DNA of 64,000 bases from Himantopus leucocephalus (Eukaryota; Chordata; Aves; Charadriiformes; Recurvirostridae). Under the pieces are notes generated by a model that did no database searches, was not told where the DNA came from, and saw nothing but the letters and a program-made list of their open reading frames with translations. Every line of letters begins with the position of its first letter. The first letter of the stretch is position 1. The position numbers and the translations under genes are program-made. Positions 10,331-25,300 of this stretch are shown piece after piece. Location of the stretch: NCBI GenBank assembly GCA_003993805.1, contig RSEF01000003.1, positions 65,482,057-65,546,056 of the forward strand, read 5' to 3'.

Positions 10331-13300
10331 CGTTATCGTCGGGCACCGGGCAGCCCCGCTGTGTCTTCCAGCCAGGGCTTGCGGTTGGTTTGGGGTTTTT
10401 TTCCCTTTGCCCCCCTCTCTTTTGGCAGCACTTGTCTGGCTCGTAATGCCAGTGAAGCCTCATCGAGCGGAACCGAAATTGTAATAAACGGTGTTGCCAT
10501 TAATACTCTCGTTTCTACATGTAATAAATCACCGACCTTTCAGACAGGTCTGTGTGCCGCTGTACGACTCCGACAGCCGCGGGTTGTGAAGCAGGATCTT
10601 CTCGCCAGATCCAGACTCCAGGTATGCCATATAATAAAGGCCTCGTTCTCGATCTCTGAGAGCACGGGAGGTCCGTGTGCTTCCAGAGCTTAGGACCCTA
10701 AAAAGCATTTGGAATAACAGAAAAAAAAAAAAAAAAGGCACNAAAGGCACCAGTGCTGGAATTTCTGTTTAAATAAGCATAATTTCCTCCAAATTTTTTA
10801 ACCTATTTTTTATTAGGGGGTTATTTTGGTTTGTTTTTCTTTTTTTTTTGCATGGCAACTTGTAATTAGAGATGTTGTATAATGATTACAACAGAAACTG
10901 AAACCACTGGAAACTCACAGGTTTTATTGCAAACTCGAAATTCAATCCAGGTTCATCAAAGGGTTGCTGTGATTCAAAATCCTTTCCAGCCAATGTGTGG
11001 CAATTGATAGGTTTGCTTCTAAACCCCGCAAATGCTCATGTTTTCACAGGAAAAAAAAAAAAAATAAACACAAGAGTTTGCTTTGTTATACAAACTAACA
11101 TGTACTTCACACCAAAAAAAAAAAAAGTCCAAAACAACCCAACACTAAAAAAGCTGTACACCTGGAAACCCCCATACGTCATTTGGGTGGAGTGGCTGAA
11201 AACCAACTTGCATGCTTACTGTGAACTATAAAATGATGTGCTTCAGTGAACAGTGGCTCTTTGTTTGAGCTTGGAGAAGGATGGGAGCTGGGCGAGGCGG
11301 ATCTCACGACACCCGGTGTTCAGGAAGGATGGGCCACGTACTGGGTCCAAGTAAACACTGGAAATTCTTCTGAGCAAGGTGAAGGAAAGTAGTGTGCCAG
11401 CCCGGCTTCTGATGCGTTAAGCTATGTCACAATTTCTGTTGTTATATGGAAATTTTTAATGAAAAAGGTGTACCAATTCATCTTGGTATAGGGGGAGGGG
11501 GAGTACACAGGTATCTGATGCCATCCTTTATGCTGGGAGCTATAGAGCCAATGCTGTGAAAAAGACTTCAAGCCAGATAACTTGTGACTGGTTTGGGAGG
11601 GCAAGGGAGAGGAGGACTAACGCCTGGCTTCTCCTTAACCACCGTGGCAGTCTTGCAGGTGTGTCTGGAGACCAGCACTTCAGATTGCCAGGTCCAGACG
11701 GTGAGAGAGGTTGTTGGGTGGTGGTGGAGGTGCAGCGCCAATTGCTGCTCCGTTTCACTGCTGTCAGGTGGTGGGTCCCACTGACATACGGTCACCTGTG
11801 CTTTAGTTTCCCTGTCTTCCAGTGGGAGTCTCCTGGGATTTCATCCTTTCTCATTACACACATTCCTATTAAAAAGCAACAAAGAGGATTTTGATTGCTA
11901 TTCTTTCCTTGACTGGAGAGTTTGAGCTTGAGAGGTGTGGGTGAGATGCGCACGTGACCCCACTTTTCCTCCAGGTACGCATCTGTCGAGCTATTATGTG
12001 TAGTTCACTCTATGTGTCGTCCTACTGTACTTGGCATCCTGACAAATACTTAAACTTACACATCAGGTTTGAGATCACTTTTATGTTAAATGACATGAAT
12101 GGATTTATTTTTGTTCCAGCTTTTACATTTTTACAGCTCTAAATGTTTTACAGTCTTTTGCATTTTCAATTAAGACCAAAGCATATTTATATTACTTCTT
12201 GCACATCTTTTAAAATCTGTCTGAGCTAACAACTTGTATGCTAAATGTGAGCCAAATATAACAGCAGAAAGATGGAGAGACCCCACAGTAACATCTTTCC
12301 CTCGAGCCTGAGAGGCATTTGGAACTTAAGGAAGGTACAGTCTTTATCCTGATAATTACAACCTCTAAATAAAGTGTCAAATAAAATCTCTGTCAAATTC
12401 AAGAAAGTTTGGTTCTGCACTCTACTAGATGCCTCTACCCTCTTTTCATTCCCTGTTAAAATTTTCCCATTATACTTTTGGGTGTTGCTAAGCCCATCAT
12501 AACATTCTTTTTTAACACAGGTTATCATTTAATTTTGTTCATAATGACTGACAGATGTCTAGCAAAATATATCATCTCACAGTAAAATATCTTAAACTAG
12601 CAATATTCCAATGCTATAAGATAGAATTCATATCTAGCATGGTATTTTCCCGTGGTATTTGAATAGTATGAAAAATATAGTGATGTTATAGTAAAATACA
12701 TATTCCTAACCAGCAAAAAATATTTCCCTCTTCCTTCTTTTTCTTCAGGAACTTTTAACCATTCTCTTAGAGCGCGAGGGGATTTAGAGAGACTGAAATG
12801 AAATTTTTCTAGGCAAAAGATCAGATAGTCAAGGATTCTCATTATCCTGCTGCTCCCACCCAACTTTCCACCCCTCTGCACTTTTCCTTTCTTTGTGAAA
12901 ATCTGCTCACTTATTTTATGAGCCTTAGCAAGATCCACGGCCTTGAAGATCTGGCTCTTCAAGCTTGGAGATCCTAGAGAAAATTGAGAATTGTATTGAC
13001 TCACGTTTTCTTGGTGTTATCCGCCAATGCCCACAGCAGGGTCTTCATTGTATTTTGACTTCTGAAAAAAAACCTCATTAAAATGCACTGCAAATTTCAA
13101 TTAAATGTATTATTTTACTGCCTAGTGGTCACAGAGGCTTTTTTTTAGAGCATATTAATTCCACAGAGAACCAGCAGCCAATGCTCTGCTTGTAACAAAC
13201 CATGGATTTCTGGACTGGAGAGAAGGAGACAATGCTGAGTCTTACTGGTGCCTTCAAACAGTTTCCCCTCATACAGCTGCTTTTTGGATGCAGATGTGGG

Positions 13301-16300
13301 GCGGCAGAGAGTCTAAAAAGGATGGGGATTCACTGCTGCATATCATGTGTGCACAAGTGGAGTCGGATCATAGCTTCCAAAGAGGAGCGCCCCGCGTTCA
13401 CCCAGCTATTTGTGGTACATAGTGGGAACAGGGCATGCAACAGGGGAACTGCTCTGTGACTGTCATTTCCCAGGGGCGCCTCTGCAGCTCTCGCTCATGT
13501 TCTCCAGCCCGCTTGTCGTCAGAGCTAGTGACAGGTTCTTGTGATTATAGAGCGCTGTGTGGCATTTCCCATCCTGAGCCTCCTGTTGTCACTTGACCAC
13601 CATTCTCAGCAATGCCAACCATTCAGGCCAGAACTCCCCATTCTTTACCCAGAGATGGGCTGTTACTTTGGTCTGCTTGTCATTTCTGCAGTTTTGATAA
13701 AATAGCCTGTGTTTGGTTTTTTTTCAAAAAAAGAGCACATTCCCTGTTATTGACCAAATCCTGTCTTATTTTTTTCTTTGAGCAGACAAAATACTTGACA
13801 ACTGAAATATAGCATGGGAATAGCCTTCAAGAAGGAGTGAGGCATGGCTTTGTTCTGAAATAAATTGTTTTACTGAATTCCATCCCTTCAAAATTACATT
13901 GTACCGTGCATTCCTTATGTCAGGGTCCAGCCCAGAAAGAAACTGGTCTCCAAGTTTGTCTAAACATCAAAGAAGTTGTTCTGTAAAAGGCTCTATTTTA
14001 AGAGTCTTGTTCTGTAAGACACTATTTGGCTAAAGCAAGGAACATCAAGAGCTGGTTTTTGGGAGGCAGCTAGTAGGTGAAGCACAGTGTACCTGTTGGT
14101 GATTATGAATGCATTAAACTCCTCAGAACTGCTTAGTTTTAAACAAGTTCTTGCAATGCATTTTCTGTATGCATGGGTTTAAGCAAGTACATCTTTCCAC
14201 ATTACCTAGAAGCCTTTTACCAGTCATCTTCTATCCCCATGCCATTCATCACAGCTTCATGCTCGTATTCCTCATTAGAAACATGGGAGGAAACGTCATT
14301 TTGTGCCATTGGGGAAGACACCAACAAGACTTAAGAAGTTGCGGAAGAGTTGCAGATGTACATTGCATTTCTGTACTGATTAGCCAATTCTTTTTAGATT
14401 ATTGTACCTGTACCTGCTGCTTGCAATGCTTTGAAAGCATGTAGAGCTTTAAAGTCCACAATACTAAAGCCGAGCTTGAACCTGGTTGAAGGTGTTCATT
14501 CAGGTTTTGGAACAGCTCCGAAAGGGCACTCAATGTGCCCTTCAAAGATTCATAAGAAATTGGGAGAAAAATGGACAGATGGCCTTAGGGCATGTGTTGC
14601 CACTGAAGTACAGCAGACAAAGAGATCCAACAGTAGAGAACGGTTGAGTTGGATGAGGTCTTGCAGGTGTTAATCTGATACAGTGAAAACTTGAAGCTGA
14701 TAGAAAAATGAATGTAAAAGGATAATATATAGATGGGCCATCTAGAGAGATCATTTTAGCAGCGGCTTTTGGGGCTAAAGAGTTGGCTGCGATCAGTAGG
14801 ACAAATCACACAGTATTGCTTCTGTTCCCTTATTAGGTAAACCTGCATATATTTGTGGCTTAATTGGGTAAACATGCACATTTAAAATTCAGTGAGTAGA
14901 ATGTTTGTAAAAAGTTAATGGATGAAAGAAACAAACAGAGTAAAATCAACATGATCCAAAATCACATTGCGCTTTTCATCCAGCTTTTACTCAGCCTTAG
15001 CGTGTTGTGATTGGCACAAGCAACATGGCGATATTTTGTACATAAAAAGAGATGCAGAGCTGGGTAATTTGCTCCTTGAGAACCTTTAAAGAGCACGCTG
15101 TTTGTGAACATTGTCGAGTGATAGGCCTGGAAACACGTAAGTATCTCTTTCCTAGGCTTTTTTTTTTACAAGGTTTAAGTGATTCGGAGGTCACAGAGGA
15201 GACATCTCATACAAAACAGACATCAGAAATGCATTTGTTTATGTCAAACCCTGGCCCCATTACCGACAAAAAATTCGACAGCTTCATCCGAATGGTGTGA
15301 TTCATCTAGGGAGAGTAATGACATGCAAGTTGTCCATAGCCTCAAGACCTTTCACAGTGCTGTTACGTCCAGTTGTGCTACATCCAGTGATCAGTTTATT
15401 AAGGACCCTTGGAGGGAAATTAATTATTTAGAGGTACAATAAATTGAGAATTCAGTCTTCCCTCCCTTAATGGAAGTAATGTTCTTGAGATTACCATTAG
15501 ATCCTCAATACCAGACGTTGCCAAACTCTTATCTGAAAGAAGACCTATTTGAGAAAATCTTGAAGTGAAATAAATAAAGCTTATACATCAAAAATTACTT
15601 TTTAGTAACACAGCGTTCTGTAGTGTTTAGCAAGTCTGCTGGGATTGGTAGTGACTTTGTTTGGCTTATTCAGGCATAGATGTCCAATATAGATTACTGC
15701 AAAACCTGTTACTGGAATTAAAGAGAGCTAGGCTTGGCTCGGAGGTGAGCAATTACGCTCCCTGTAATAATTGTTGGTGTTACAGTGGTGTATTCAAAAC
15801 TTTTATGAGATACAAATTCTTACATGTTTCCACCTCTTCTTGTTAATTGGAAATTGATAGATATGAGGGTAGCCGAGGAGTCTGCCTGAATATAAAATGA
15901 TCTAAAGAAAACAACCCTGAGCATAAACAAGCACAAGTAAGTGACAATATAAAAAACATTACCCGTTCCTCCAGCACATTTATCCATTAAAAAGGAATAT
16001 ATTCAGGTTCTTGCTGTTAACCAAGAGATGGCTATGATTTGAATAAGAAAGAGGCTCAAGAAAGTCACAGTATATGATTCAACCTTACCTTCACAAATTT
16101 TAATGATAGCCAGGAATGAAAATTGGAATCTGCAATCAATCAGTGCATACTCAAGGGAACAAGAATATGATTAAAGACATTTCAAGTCCAGCACTATACT
16201 CACATCTGTTTTTGCATTCTCACTAACTACCAACCGAAGGCAAAACTGGGGCCCAGGTATGTGCACGTCCTACCTGTGGCAACACTGCTGATCAGTGACA

Positions 16301-19269
16301 GCCCATCTGAAAAGGAAAGGTCACACCTGGCAGAGGTTTTCCAGCATTACCTGCAGCAGGGCAGGGCAAAATGCTAAACAAAATATAGCCCTCTCTTCTT
16401 CAGCCTACCATGTAAATTTGTCAGCTGGGGTAGGGATATATTACCTCTCAAAGAACGGAGGAATAGATATTGAATTATTTCTTAATCTCATATAAAACCG
16501 AGGAATTGTTAATGCTCTGAAGGCACTTTTGCAGAAACAATTGCTAAAAATTCATGGGTGCCATCTTGTCTATAGTTTTAGGCAGATTTCATCCCTGAGG
16601 GAAATTAATCAAGCCACATTAATACATACTCAGCAGACTCACAAGTCATAACTGACGTCTGGTATAGTGATTGCTCATGTCATTCCACAAAAGCTTTCTG
16701 TATTAGAACAGTCTTTCACAAGCCACTACTAAACTTCTCTTCCAAAGTGGAAAGTCTCATCAGATAAATCTTATAAACTCATAAAGACTTTGTCTCTGGG
16801 GTCCAGCAGCTGTTTTCTGGTTGCTCTTAGAATATTACTGCCTCGGTTCTGTGTACTTTAACTCCAAGATTTCAGTGTGACTTTCAGATACCTACCATAA
16901 AGCCCTAAGTTTCCCCTTTTATGTTCCTTCATTTCAGAGCTGAAGTATTCTCTCCAATTCCTAGTTTTTAAAATAAGCTACTAAAATGGAAAAGGCTACC
17001 TACTCCAAGAATAGATGTGTATATATCTTATCCAAAGTAGGTTAACTTCTGCCCAAAGAGTTTATTGGCAGTTGAATTACCATACTTTGTCTTTGCTGGA
17101 TGGCAAGTGACTCACTCTGAATTACTGTACGTCAGGATGTTGGAGCCATGTGTAAAGTTGTTCTATTCTCTTTTTTCCCCCTTTTTTCAGTTCTAAATTT
17201 AAAACCTGCATTTCTTATATCCAGTTTAAGTTGTGTAATACCTGGAATACCTTCTTTCTCTAGAATAAGTTTATAGGAACGAATCAGAAAAGTTGGAGAA
17301 AACAGCATTGTGAAAGACAATGATATCTGAGACAAAAATTGTAATACATTTAATAATTTTATTATTGAATTTTATTATTGAGTGTTAAAAAGAAAAAACT
17401 TTGTAGAATTAGTGGGGTTTACCTGGAAACTTGTTATGGAATTTGTTGTTTCCCAAAAAGAAGGTTCTTTTCACAGCCATTTATGTGAGAAAAAATTGTT
17501 TTACCTGGCCCAATTGTTCATTTTAGTTTTAAACACGTGTCTCCACTGGATTCTGAAATTCTTTTCATTTTAATGCAGGTCCAAGGAAAACGTCTTTACA
17601 TTTTATGTAGAATACTCTGGCAGCTTTTATAATGAACTTGGCTGCTTTTTTTTCTGTCTGTACTGGGGTGATTCTTTATTATCAGGGTTATCGCTTACTC
17701 AGCTGAGCTGTATTACTGTCCGTTTTATCTCAATGATGACAGACTAAGGGACAGAAGAACAGTTCAAGAATACTTATGGCAAATGCAATGCCAACCTTCA
17801 TCAGCTGTGAAAAATATATTGTACTACATTATCATCCTTTTATGTGCTGTAAATAAGCCCTTCATACACCCTTTGTTTTGCCTGACTCCTTCCAGATGCC
17901 ACTTCCCTCAAACAAATCACAATCCTCAAGTTCTCAGCAATATTCGCTTGCAGATTTAAATGTGTTTATGGATCTTCCTTTAGCCTACAAGAAGGTAGTT
18001 TCTCCAGGTTCAGCGACTGGATCGATACGTCTTATTGTTGCACTCTGCATTATCCTATCCTGTTCTTGAACTGCCATCTCTTCTGGGTAGGGACATTTTG
18101 GATACAAACAGGAACCCTAAATCCTTATAGTACTGATAGCAGTAGTAGTGTTGACACAGTTTGCAAAGTGGTCTTCCTCTCTAAAGGACTGGACATTTTT
18201 CGCCTGGAGCTTGGGTTTGGGTAGCTTATTATCTTCCTAAGCCAAAACTGCCCCAGGAGACCTGAGGCAGTCTGTAGGATCTCAGCCTGTTTTTCTTCAG
18301 TCCATTTCTTTCTCCTCTTGGCTACTCATCCTCTGGAGAAGAAGGGCAGGGTTCTCTTCTAGGCTCAGACACCTCAAGGAGGTGTTTAAGAATGAATCTG
18401 ACCCAAAAAAGCACATCATAGTAACTTCTAGTGGATCTGATCTTGAGACTTTGTAAGTCAGCAAGATTTTGGTGTCCGGGAAATTCCAAAATATTTTTTA
18501 GGTCCTATTCACAATAATTTGGCACATTTGTCTAACTTTTGGTGTCCAAATGACAGGCATTGGCTAGTTGTTTACTCCTCCTACAATGCCCACCTGAGAG
18601 CCAGCACTTAATGACTGTTCACTACGTGACACCACTATAATGATAGCACTAGCGATAGCACGACTAAAACAACAATATCATTAAATCATTTTCCCAGGGG
18701 AGATTATAGACAACGGTGAAGTGAAAGAAAAAAACTATAAATATAAATTATGTTAGTCTTGGAAAAAATCACTGGTTTATTCAGCAAGAAGAAAAAGACA
18801 ACAATTATCAGAAACCCTGCAGTTCCTACAGATGAAGGGTTAAGATTCCCATGAACTCCGTCTAACTACAGGTTTTATTTGGACAAAATATAGATTCAGG
18901 GAGAACCTGTCCTTGCACAGCTGAAATGCCCTTTCTTCTGTTTTCTTTCCCACAGGAGTAATTAGCTATGGTAGCAGTTCAAAAGTGGTTGCCTGGCATT
19001 TATGATTAGAATTGTTAATTCCAAATTGCTAAATATTTCATTTAATAAGGAGTATAGTCTGCTTAAAATCTCACTTCTGCTTACAGTTTTACATTTGAGG
19101 TTACACATAACGTCTACAAAATATTGTACCTGAGAGATTAGAGAGTATATGTTCTCCCTATTTTTCAATGTGCTCACATGATGCATTTTATAGCACTTCA
19201 GGTCAAGTTATTTGGTTGTTTTCTTTATAGAATCAATGAGAGCCCAGTCCAGCTCTCCACGTGGTACCG
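10331..19269. other. Intergenic DNA upstream of the phosphatase promoter; nothing recognised
   Basis: AT-rich sequence beyond the CpG island. Frames are short (mostly under 115 codons), often overlapping on opposite strands, with no domain-like composition, so none is called. Short A/T homopolymers occur (10720-10737, 11049-11062). A short stretch near 11785-11830 resembles the 3' core of an old MIR SINE but is too decayed to call. Upstream enhancers of the phosphatase gene may lie here, but I cannot identify any. Confidence 0.5.
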
Positions 19270-19340
19270 TGAATAGTCCCACTGAAATCGGGGCCTCATT
19301 CATCATGCCTGATGATAATGGCTTACTAGATTGGGCCAGA
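19270..19340. repeat. Probable fragment of an ancient palindromic dispersed repeat
   Basis: The segment has a TAGTCCCACTGAAATCGGGG-like block and then an ATTGGGCC end. This fits a dispersed amniote repeat that I know only by its motifs: 'agtcccattgacttcaatggga' with 'gcaggatcgggcc' ends. It is strongly decayed. A (CA)n microsatellite follows at 19351-19367. Confidence 0.3.
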
Positions 19341-19350
19341 TCTCATAACT

Positions 19351-19367
19351 CACACACACACACACAC
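19351..19367. repeat. (CA)n dinucleotide microsatellite
   Basis: About eight to nine uninterrupted CA units on the plus strand, immediately after a decayed dispersed-repeat fragment. Confidence 0.85.
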
Positions 19368-22300
19368 GTTTCTGAGAGTGTTTTCAAACCATTTGGAAGA
19401 GAAAAATGTATATTAAAACACCCAAACCGGTAAAAATACAAAGTATATATAAAAATTGAAGAGATTTCAAGATTTAACTTTTAAGGCCGTTAGAAGGGTT
19501 CATTTGTTCGCTTACTGTGTAACACGGTCCGTAACTGTGTCATTCAACAATACCCTCTGTTAAGTGACCACACTTACGCTCAACTAAACCAAAGGTCTGA
19601 AAAGGCATTCAGTCTTTATTTTTGAAGAGTCTAAGAATTTGCCTCATAATGGATTTCAATGAGTAATCAACTTAATTTTGAAAATGTGTCAAGCTTTAAG
19701 TTCCAAAAATTGTTCTTGACAATATCTCTCTAAATTAGTCTTTGCTTTTGCCTACACTAATTATTGTTTTATCTATATACTATAGATCTCAGAGGGGGTT
19801 GTCAGTAATAAAATGATTAAAAATGTATTGTTAGCAAGCACTTAAGTTAAAATTATTTTTCCTGTAATTTTTTAATCATCAGCTGTCAGGGCTTTGAGTC
19901 ATGCCTGATTTACAATGAAATCTGCATTTCTAACACCTGGAGAAGATAGGTTATTCTATTGGCTTATGCTAACAAAGAGTACTCCAACAAGTCTTTGGGA
20001 TCACAAAGTGGAAACCTACCTATCCGGTCATAAATTATAAGCAGTCTCATTAATTTATTTCAGGTTAGCACATGAAGGGGTTTTTATAACCACGGTTGCT
20101 GTAAGGCAGGTAGAGTGCCTAGCAGCATGCATGGATTCCAGAGAGGTTTGTGATCTTCTCATCCTGCTGTGTTCAAAGTTTTAAGGATTGTCTTGAAGCG
20201 AATGTTTGATGGATAGCATACAGTGCTCTTCCATCCGGCGCTGTGAGTCATAGCATTGTGTATTGTACCAGTTTATTCAACTTCCACAGACCAGCATATC
20301 CCACACAGAGACCTAAGTGTTTCTTTTTCCTTTCTCTAAGGACAAACTTTCTGATTCTACTTTATATTCTTTATCCACAGCTTGTGAAGTGGAATAGAGT
20401 TCCAAATGTGGAGATGGTGACTTGACTCTGCTTTTTTTTTTTTTTCACGTGGAGAAATAAGCCTTGATTAATGATGAGTTTCTGTTCACAGTGTTCTTTC
20501 TTTTAAAAGGCAAAACCTGTTCTCTGTGTGTGTGGAAGATGACAGATTGACAGCCCTGGGAGACTGAAAGCCCTCTGTTTATCCCCGGTACAGATACAAC
20601 GCAACTAGTAAAAATGCAACTTTCCTTGAGCTACCTTGTCAATGTGTTTCAGCCCTGATCTACACGGCCAGGGAAACATTCAGGAGGCTAGAGGTTATTT
20701 TAGTTGTCCAGGCTATGTGGTCCTTTGTCTTTGCCGAAGCTACCCACCACTGCGATGGCAGTTTCTGTGATCTGGGTGTCTGAGAACATCAGCTTTCATT
20801 GCGCGATCATCACATGGTAATGACTTTCATTTAAGACTGAGCTGGTCTGAATTTGAACTGTGTTTCATAGATAAATGCCTTAATGACTTGTTTCCAATCA
20901 CGTGCGTTTTCCAGCTATTCTGAGCGTCCCTTGTTTGAAAGGAAAAGAAAAAGAGGTTATATTTTGCATTTGTTGGACTGCGAAAAGGGACCTTAGCTGA
21001 TGATACATGGGGCTGACTGCATTCATTTCAGAGCTTTGGTGCTTCTCTGAAACTGATGAGGATATGCCTTGAGCATTTTGTGACTCTTCTTGCGTGGCTA
21101 TAAAATTCAGTGAGTTCAGAGAAATAGCTGGGGGACCGGCCTGAGCATGTGACACTGAATAACATAGTGAATGAATGGTTATTTGCACACTGATTATTGC
21201 AAGAGATTTTCACAGACATGGATTAAGAGGATTACAGATCATAAAATGCTTTAGTACAATTTTGGGAAGTGGTACATTGGAGATGTAAATGAGAAGATAT
21301 TGTTAATTATCAGTTTCTTAGCACATTCTTGTTTCAAGGAAGCCAAACTTAAACCTCCATTCTGCAGTGGGGATAGGAAAAGGAATGCTTTGGCTGGGTA
21401 TATGGCTGTCTCAGGACAGCGGGCATTGGTGAGGGAGAAGGGTGAGGTTGAGGCAGGAGTACTCTTGCGATCAGAGAGAAATAGAAGGCAGGAAAGAACA
21501 TGTAGAGGAAAGGTGACCAGAGAAGCTCCTTGGGATCTTTCCTCACGTCCTGTGCCTGGCATTCAGTCATACTGCAGTACTCAGAAAGTAAGTTTAAGAT
21601 TATGTGACTGGTGGATTTTGGTCAGGGATCTGCTCAGGCAGCCCAAGTGAAAAGAATTCCCCCTGCCCCTCCCCTGAAAATAAGGTTCTGTAGAGTCCTG
21701 GTGCAAGGAATTCAGCAGTTGCAGAAATTACTGAGAGGATGTTTGGTCTTTGTGAACATGTGGTGAAGTGCTACCTTGCACTACTACGGTGGCAGTATAT
21801 GATTAATATTGCAATTAATAGCTCATGTTTCTTCCCTGTGCACCCAGATACTGAGCTGTCTGAAACCTGATTCAAGAGATCTTGCTGCAGCTGCAGTGTT
21901 CTTGGTACAACTCCCCTGTGCTTTTATAACACAGTAAGTAATATTTCAATACTATTCTAGTCCCAAAGTCCCCAGATCTTATTTTGGGGTTTTTTTTCCC
22001 CATTTTCTACAAATAACATCTGCTGCAAGGATGTGAAAATCCTCTCCATGTCAATGGAAGTATACCTAATGCAGAGCTCTGTTATTTCTGTATTTCCACA
22101 CTGAATTCTAGAGCATGACAGTAATTCCCTCTGTCCTCCAAGACAAGGAAGAAACTCATACCACAAAAGATTGAAAGAGTTTGGACTATGGAAGGTCCTT
22201 CAAAAAATCTTTCCATCCAGCTCTAGAATCTGCCCAAGCCCAAACATTTCACATATATGCCTGATGGAGAATTTTGATGCTGCTTTCATGTGCTGTAGGA

Positions 22301-25300
22301 TTTTGAGAACACTGAGGAGCTTTCTGGGAGGACACTTAGTTACAAAAAGGGCAAATGCAGGATAGCTGGGGTTTTTTGGTAAGTTTTCTGAGGGTTTAAC
22401 TCATTGGATACAGCTTTTCTTAATAGCTCCCTGAGAAATATACAAGGTGTAGGCTGTGAGTTTGCTCTCCTACAAAAAGGGGTGGTTTTTCCTCCGTGGA
22501 TGGCCAACACAAATATCTTCATGCCTCATCTATGAACATCACGTCCTATCAGGAAAATCTCTTTTCTCAGTAACCAAGAAAAATATTTGCTCTGTTTGCA
22601 ATTTCATGTGCTACCATGTGATAACAAGACTGTTATTTGGAAAAACTTTGTTGATTTTCATTCTTATAGTTACAGTGCTTTCAACTTACTGTTGAAATGT
22701 TCTTTGGTCCCCAAGGCCATTTTTATATAAAGCCCAACTCAGGAACAAGCATTTTTATGTCTTATTTGAATTGGTATTAGCATATGAAGTTTTTTGCTAT
22801 TTGTAAACTTTTCTATCAGTTCAGTTAAAATTTGAAACATAAATTTAGTTCAACTAACATCATCTGAAGTGTATGTACTTCATTTTTACATGCGTTTTGT
22901 CAGCTATACATCCCCCATACCATATGGTATGATACTCTCAAAGAGAAGCTAAATCTTTTCTGCACAGTAATTGTTTTCATTTCTATTAAAAGAGAAAGGC
23001 ACAAATAATAGGTACAGTGAAGGCATGCAATCTTTGGCATGTCACTAAATCCTTGATGTCTATTAAAACCCCACCTAAACTTGCAATTCCCTTGACAGAG
23101 CACGTAGGAAGGCCTTTCTCCATCTGCTGTTTTTGCTGATGAGATGCCAAACGTCTTTACAGATACTCTCATAGAAAAGGAAGGAAATGCAATTACAGGA
23201 ATCATGCTCTTAAAAGCACCATTTGAGGAAAAAAAAAGGTGAAGTGATTTTATATATACTAGATCACCTCAGAGAATGATTACAAATGATGTTCATTTAC
23301 AACAGAAAAAAAGCTATAACTGATTTTTATATATTGGTGTATATCAAAGATGATGTTTGAAATGTCCATCATTCAGCTGCTAATTCAGCTGTCCTCTTGT
23401 CTTTAAACTTACAGTCTAGTATAGAATAAGAGAATAGCTTTTAGCAAGTTTGAACAAATCTAGTAGAATTAACTGAATCTGATTATTTTAATGAGAGGAA
23501 GAGTGCTTTAAATACTGGTAAAACATTAAATGTTATAATCAAATATTTCCCTCAATGGCATCTAGAACAGCTTTATACAGTGGCATTGTATTGTTAGATG
23601 TATGCATGCAGATGTGCTTTCAAAACAATAGCAAATTGTTACAAAAGACACACTACTTGTTTTGCTCATTTGTAATGCACTGGTATGGGATTAGAGCATT
23701 CCCTTAGAGACTGAAATGATAATTATACCTTTTTTTTTTTTGGTAACATCTAAACCGAGACATCCGGACCCAATCCGCTGGCATCTTTTGACATTTTTGT
23801 TGACTTTTTTTTTTTTTAACAGAAGTAAACATGACAAACAAGATTCAAGCCGTTTTAGACAGGGATTTCTTTCATATTCACAACCGTTTGCTTGAATTGA
23901 AGTACAATCTTAAAAGCACCAAGTTGCTGAAAGAGTGTCTATGAAAATAAAACTGTCTTTGTGAACCATAGGTGATACATTTCCTGTGTTCTCAAATATA
24001 GGTGTAAATTGAAACAGAGTAAAACTAGCAAGAGCAAACAGGAAAAGAATTAAAACACTATGTCTTTGTTGTTTCATTTCCTTTACTACAGAGTGCAATC
24101 AATACTTTACAACAGGGTTAATATGGTCTCTTCAAACATGCTATTATTCTTTCAAAATAGCACAATAACTTTATTAGTTATGCTGTCTGCAGTCTTTCCA
24201 ATGTGACAGGATTGTGTGGGTGTTCAGATTGTAAGTAATTTTCTTGGTGCCCTCTGTTGGAGTATTTTCCGTGAGTGCTAACAATAGCAGCTAGCACCAC
24301 ACAGCTGCAGGAAATTGGAGTGGTGGAAGTTCTAATTCTAATTAGTATAATTAACACAAACAAAAAAACGGCCCACACTGAGAGACTTACTGTTTCTGCT
24401 TAGTTGTTATTGAATATTCAGATTCCACATCTGCCAGTCCTTTACTATTCAAGTGAGGTTGTAGTGGTTGATTTATTATTTTTTTCCAGCTTCAGTGACA
24501 TTCAGGTGCACTGAAAGGTATTTTAAAACATAGCCTAGAGACTGACTTGGTAACTGGTTGTTTGTGTTCCTTCTTGTACCTTATTTCTGGAAAGCATCTG
24601 TTTTGTAAATAAATAAAAGTGAGTAAGTGTTGGCCCAATTTGGTGTGGCAGTGCCTCCTGTTTTTGGTTTCAGATGAATTCTGTGTTCACGAGGCAAGAA
24701 TAGAAATTGCTTCCTTTGCAAGATAATCAAGATGATTGAGCAAGTTTAGAAACAATCCTTGTGACCAGCTACAGTACTGTATCAAACGCCTCAATCAAAC
24801 AGTCAATGGCCAGCCTTCGGCAGGGGAGGAGGAATGCCACCAAACTTATTGTTTGAGGAGATCTGAATATCCTAGTGACTCACTTCAGAATTGGCTTGGA
24901 TCCCATGGTCCCAGGAACTATCATCCTATGTAACTTTGTCAACATCCTAATCCTGGGCAAAATTTTTTTTTTTTTTTTTTAAGCTTGCTCAGGTCCTGGC
25001 ATTCAAACCACCCGCACATCGCTATTTCTGCTTATAATCCAGGGTGCCAGTATCCTGGCAGAACAGTTTTTCGTCTGTCATTGATCATACGTACCGCCTT
25101 AGTAAAAGGGCGGAAATGTGATGTACTTGCTTGCAATGAGAAATACCTTAGCTACAAGTAGCTTCACGCGTGTAGCAAAGTGCTACTCAGCACTACTTCC
25201 CCATGCAAAGGAATACTCAGCAACATTCAGTACTACTGAATAAAAGTGTTACCTGTAGGGCTGGTCCTAATGGAGAAAATATGGCAGAAGTCATAGTCTG

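Noticed and set aside
11785..11830. MIR-like 'gtgctttagtttccctgtcttcc'
   Set aside because: Too short and decayed to separate from chance.
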